From the NCBI GenBank assembly GCA_044508835.1, contig JBIQHD010000009.1, positions 1 to 64,000 of the forward strand: a DNA stretch of 64,000 nucleotides. Reading direction: 5' to 3'. Position 1 is the first letter of the stretch, and every line of letters starts with the position of its first letter. The stretch comes from JAKFDI01 sp044508835 (lineage in GTDB: Bacteria > Pseudomonadota > Gammaproteobacteria > Burkholderiales > Burkholderiaceae_C). The position numbers and the translations under genes are program-made. Shown piece after piece: positions 61,706 through 64,000 of the stretch. Below the pieces are notes generated by a model. It was given only the letters and a program-made list of their open reading frames with translations, made no database searches and was not told the origin of the DNA.

Positions 61706-62196
61706 TCGTACTCCCTCGGTTGAGTTGTTTGCAAACTGGCGGTAACACATCCAGCGGCACCGCCGCTGGTCGGCTCGAACACCGACACCATGGCGGTGGC
61801 GACCGTTTCGCCTTGCACCGTCTTGATGCGGCAATCGAACTGGCCAAGGCCATTGGCCCCAATGAGTTCGCAGCGCACCTCGATGCGCAGCGTGCAACCT
61901 ACGTGGAAGGCCGCCCGGTGCGATTGATAGCGACGGCTTCCCAGCAGGAAGCCGGCTTTCGGCGCAGCACCCCGGCGCCGCGCGCGGGCGCCGGACCACG
62001 CCGCGATGGTTTGCGCCATGTATTCGATTCCGACCCAGGCGCCCACCTGGCCATCGGACACGAAAAGCCCGTCGGCCGGCACATCGACCTCCGCCACGGC
62101 TTGCTCTTCATCTGCAGCCAGCAGCCGGTCGATCAGGCGCATGGCACCACGGTGGGGAAGATAGGCCTCGAGCGCCTGTCCTTCGATCACATCCAC
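61702..62196 (-). CDS. 3-hydroxyacyl-ACP dehydratase (hotdog fold, APE cluster)
   Basis: Dehydrates the beta-hydroxy intermediate to the trans-enoyl form needed for a conjugated polyene. The 164-residue hotdog protein has the FabZ-like YLPHRGAMRLIDRLL with the catalytic His, WVGIEYMAQTIAAWSGA with the Glu helix, and GFLLGSRRY. GTG 62196 is preferred (GGGAG upstream), one base after the ketosynthase stop. It corresponds to the ApeP position. Confidence 0.88.
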   Translation of the reverse strand: MDVIEGQALEAYLPHRGAMRLIDRLLAADEEQAVAEVDVPADGLFVSDGQVGAWVGIEYMAQTIAAWSGARARRRGAAPKAGFLLGSRRYQSHRAAFHVGCTLRIEVRCELIGANGLGQFDCRIKTVQGETVATAMVSVFEPTSGGAAGCVTASLQTTQPREYE

Positions 62197-62197
62197 G

Positions 62198-63385
62198 TCA
62201 GGCTCCCGCGAACAACAGGGCGGCGTTGCTGCCGCCAAAGGCAAACGAATTGCTCAAGACCAGCCGCGGCGCGCGCCCCAGCGATTCACCGGCACCGGCG
62301 ACTCGCAACGGCGGCAGTGCCGGATCGCGCGCGCCGTCCCACCAATGCGGCGGCAGCAGTCCCCGCGGGTTGTCGACGAGAACGTGCCAGGCGACCGCCG
62401 CCTCGATGGCGCCGGCCGCGCCCAGCGCATGTCCGGTCAATGGCTTGGTGGAACTCACCGGCACATCGACGCCCAGGACCTCGGCCACGGCCCGACTTTC
62501 CATCGCGTCGTTCTGCCGGGTCGCCGTGCCATGCAGGTTCACGTAGTCGACGGTCTGCGGCTGCACGCCGGCCCGCGTCAGGGCTTGGCGCATGGCGTCG
62601 ATGGCGCCGCGACCTTCGGGGTCGGGCGCGGACATGTGGTGCGCATCGGACGTCTCGCCCCATCCCGCCAGCCGCACCGGCCCGCACGCGCGGCCCATGA
62701 GGAAGAGCGCCGCGCCTTCGCCGATGTTGATGCCGCGGCGATGAACCGACAGCGGGTTGCAGCGCCCCGCGGCCACCGACTCCAGCGCGCTGAAGCCGGC
62801 CACGGTGAAGCTGCACAGCGCGTCGACACCGCCGGCCACGACCACGTCGGCGATTCCGGCGCGCAGCAGCCGGGCGCCAGACGCAAGGGCCTTGGCCCCG
62901 GACGAGCAGGCGGTCGAGATGGCGTGCGCGGGACCACGTGCGCCCAACTCCCGGGCGATGAATGCGGCCACGCTGCCCATCTCCTGCTGTGCGTAGTCGT
63001 AGTCGGCCGGAAAGCTGCCGCGCGCCGAATGCCGGCGCGCCGCGCGCTCGCCTTCTTCGACACCCGCGGTGCTGGTGCCGATCACGACGGCGACACGCTG
63101 CGGCCCGAAGCGTGCGACGGCGGCATCGGCGCCGGAACGGATCTGCGCCAGCGCGGCGGCCGCCAGCGCGTTGTTGCGACTGCGCTGGGTCAGCGGCGCC
63201 TCGGTCAGCGCGGGAAGTGGCCCGTCCGGCAGGCAGCCCAGGTGCAGTGGCCGCCCAGGGGAATAGCGCTCCGTCGGTGCCACGCCGTGAGGACCGTCGC
63301 CGCGGAAGAGTTGCTCCCGCAGGACGCCGGCACTCCGCCCCAGGGCCGAGACCACGCCCATCGCCTGAAGGTAGACCACCGTCAC
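62198..63385 (-). CDS. Beta-ketoacyl synthase (APE cluster, ApeO-like)
   Basis: A 395-residue ketosynthase with Cys160 (AISTACSSGAKA), His285 (YVNLHGTAT) and His319 (KPLTGHALGAAG). The sequence STAGVEEGERAARR and QQEMGSVAAFIARELG are more divergent than in the second ketosynthase, so the two copies are not recent duplicates. GTG 63385 overlaps the DUF3261 stop as GTGA. In described systems such a ketosynthase works with a chain-length partner, which would lie outside this window. Confidence 0.9.
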   Translation of the reverse strand: MTVVYLQAMGVVSALGRSAGVLREQLFRGDGPHGVAPTERYSPGRPLHLGCLPDGPLPALTEAPLTQRSRNNALAAAALAQIRSGADAAVARFGPQRVAVVIGTSTAGVEEGERAARRHSARGSFPADYDYAQQEMGSVAAFIARELGARGPAHAISTACSSGAKALASGARLLRAGIADVVVAGGVDALCSFTVAGFSALESVAAGRCNPLSVHRRGINIGEGAALFLMGRACGPVRLAGWGETSDAHHMSAPDPEGRGAIDAMRQALTRAGVQPQTVDYVNLHGTATRQNDAMESRAVAEVLGVDVPVSSTKPLTGHALGAAGAIEAAVAWHVLVDNPRGLLPPHWWDGARDPALPPLRVAGAGESLGRAPRLVLSNSFAFGGSNAALLFAGA

Positions 63386-63954
63386 GAGCCTTCGCCCTCC
63401 CGCAGCGCGTGTGATTCGATGTCGAGCCGGTAGCCCAGCCGCTCGTGCGCGAGTTCGGCACGCGCGGGCGACGGATAGGCGATGGAGACGACGGCGTATC
63501 CATGATGCCGAAGCACGCGGGCATCCGCGCCGGCATCCAGTGTCCAGCCGGGAGGCAGGGCGGCGCGGATCGCGGCGTCCGGCCACAGCACCAGTTGCAG
63601 GTCGCCGAGGATGCGCTCACCCGTCACCGCCGCCGGCCACCCTGCGGCCCGCGTCTCGGCCAGTCGTCGTCCATCCCACGCCAGACGCACGGCGGTCTGG
63701 CTGAGACCGAGCACCGCGAGTCGCACGGTCTGCGCATCGGCTTCGAGCAGAACCTCGAAGCGGTGCGACTGCCCATTCGCACTCACCGTCAGGCGCTGCT
63801 GCAGGACCATAGGGTGCCCGAGGCTGGCCGGTGACAGCCGCAGCGGAGGCATGTCGTCCCCGGAAGGACCGGGACTGGCGCAGCCGAGCATGAGCGCAGC
63901 ATGCGCCGCCGCAAGCAGCCATGCCAACCGACGCCAGCATCGCATGCACCGCAT
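63382..63954 (-). CDS. DUF3261 lipoprotein (APE cluster)
   Basis: A 190-residue protein with a lipobox ALMLGC, so it should be an outer- or inner-membrane lipoprotein. The body has LSPASLGHPMVLQQRLTVSANGQSHRFEVLLEAD, LAWDGRRL, ILGDLQLVLWPDAAIRAALPPGW and a closing YRLDIES, typical for DUF3261. This family is a standard part of aryl polyene clusters and resembles outer-membrane lipoprotein carrier folds. GTG 63963 and ATG 63954 are both possible; I use the ATG. Confidence 0.86.
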   Translation of the reverse strand: MRCMRCWRRLAWLLAAAHAALMLGCASPGPSGDDMPPLRLSPASLGHPMVLQQRLTVSANGQSHRFEVLLEADAQTVRLAVLGLSQTAVRLAWDGRRLAETRAAGWPAAVTGERILGDLQLVLWPDAAIRAALPPGWTLDAGADARVLRHHGYAVVSIAYPSPARAELAHERLGYRLDIESHALREGEGS

Positions 63955-63955
63955 C

Positions 63956-64000
63956 TCAGGCACGCTTGAAACGCAGCAGGCTGTGGCAGTAGCCGATGCC
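63956..64000 (-). CDS. C-terminus of an upstream polyene-cluster gene (partial)
   Basis: The last 14 codons and the stop of a minus-strand gene enter from the right edge; the residues read GIGYCHSLLRFKRA. The stop lies two bases before the DUF3261 start at 63954. The fragment is too short to identify. In described clusters the gene before DUF3261 is often an MMPL-type exporter or an FAD-dependent oxidoreductase. Confidence 0.6.
   Translation of the reverse strand, partial: GIGYCHSLLRFKRA

Overview
This window is about 70% G+C, gene-dense and free of phage or insertion-sequence genes. Gene content and order point to a betaproteobacterium of the order Burkholderiales, near the Comamonadaceae / Rubrivivax-Leptothrix group: tRNA-Tyr, tRNA-Gly, tRNA-Thr and tuf in a row; an rpe, gph, trpE, trpG, trpD, trpC neighbourhood with apaG and mltA beside it; a proteobacterial nos cluster; a Bug-type binding protein; and an aryl-polyene type cluster. 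The group assignment is inferred from organisation, since no rRNA is present.

Layout. 1-0.5 kb: three tRNA genes and the start of tuf, all minus strand. 0.5-8.5 kb: ung, trpC, trpD, trpG, trpE, gph and rpe on the minus strand, interrupted by two plus-strand genes (a chalcone-isomerase-like exported protein and a FeeM-like N-acyltransferase). A possible Trp-containing leader peptide precedes trpE. 8.5-14.7 kb: apaG, a membrane protein of the so-called site-specific recombinase family, mltA, an MpaB-type oxygenase, an L,D-transpeptidase-like protein and a small Cys-motif protein. 14.8-21.3 kb: a class III aminotransferase in one operon with a polyamine-type ABC importer, followed by a convergent IclR regulator. 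21.4-23.1 kb: a DUF1003 protein and RlpA.

23.1-32.0 kb: a complete nitrous-oxide reductase operon, nosR-Z-D-F-Y-L-apbE, minus strand, with mostly overlapping cistrons. Together these genes provide the periplasmic reductase, its copper delivery, electron supply and flavinylation. A di-iron ferritin-like protein is transcribed divergently from nosR. 33.0-36.8 kb: hemolysin-III, an SDR, and a coupled pair of FHA-membrane protein and exported trypsin-like protease. 36.9-41.5 kb: a NitT/TauT-type ABC importer with a PhoX-like protein translationally coupled to the permease. 41.6-53.5 kb: mixed single genes: DUF3237, LuxR, Bug protein, MmsA, PaaI thioesterase, two UPF0149 proteins, YegD, Usp, metallophosphoesterase, DUF72 and a YdjM-like hydrolase. 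This stretch also holds palindromic intergenic repeats and a candidate minus-strand small RNA with an intrinsic terminator. 53.6-57.9 kb: a giant fused indolepyruvate ferredoxin oxidoreductase divergent from an Lrp/AsnC regulator.

58.0-64.0 kb: the distal part of an aryl-polyene-like type II fatty acid/polyketide operon on the minus strand: DUF3261 lipoprotein, ketosynthase, dehydratase, exported protein, ketoreductase, ketosynthase, small exported protein and phosphopantetheinyl transferase. Tight overlaps indicate one transcription unit that continues past the right edge.

The genes are mostly recognisable families. The least explained items are the candidate small RNA near 46.4 kb, the FHA/protease pair, the FeeM-like gene inside the trp neighbourhood, the PhoX-coupled importer, and the exported accessory proteins of the polyene cluster.
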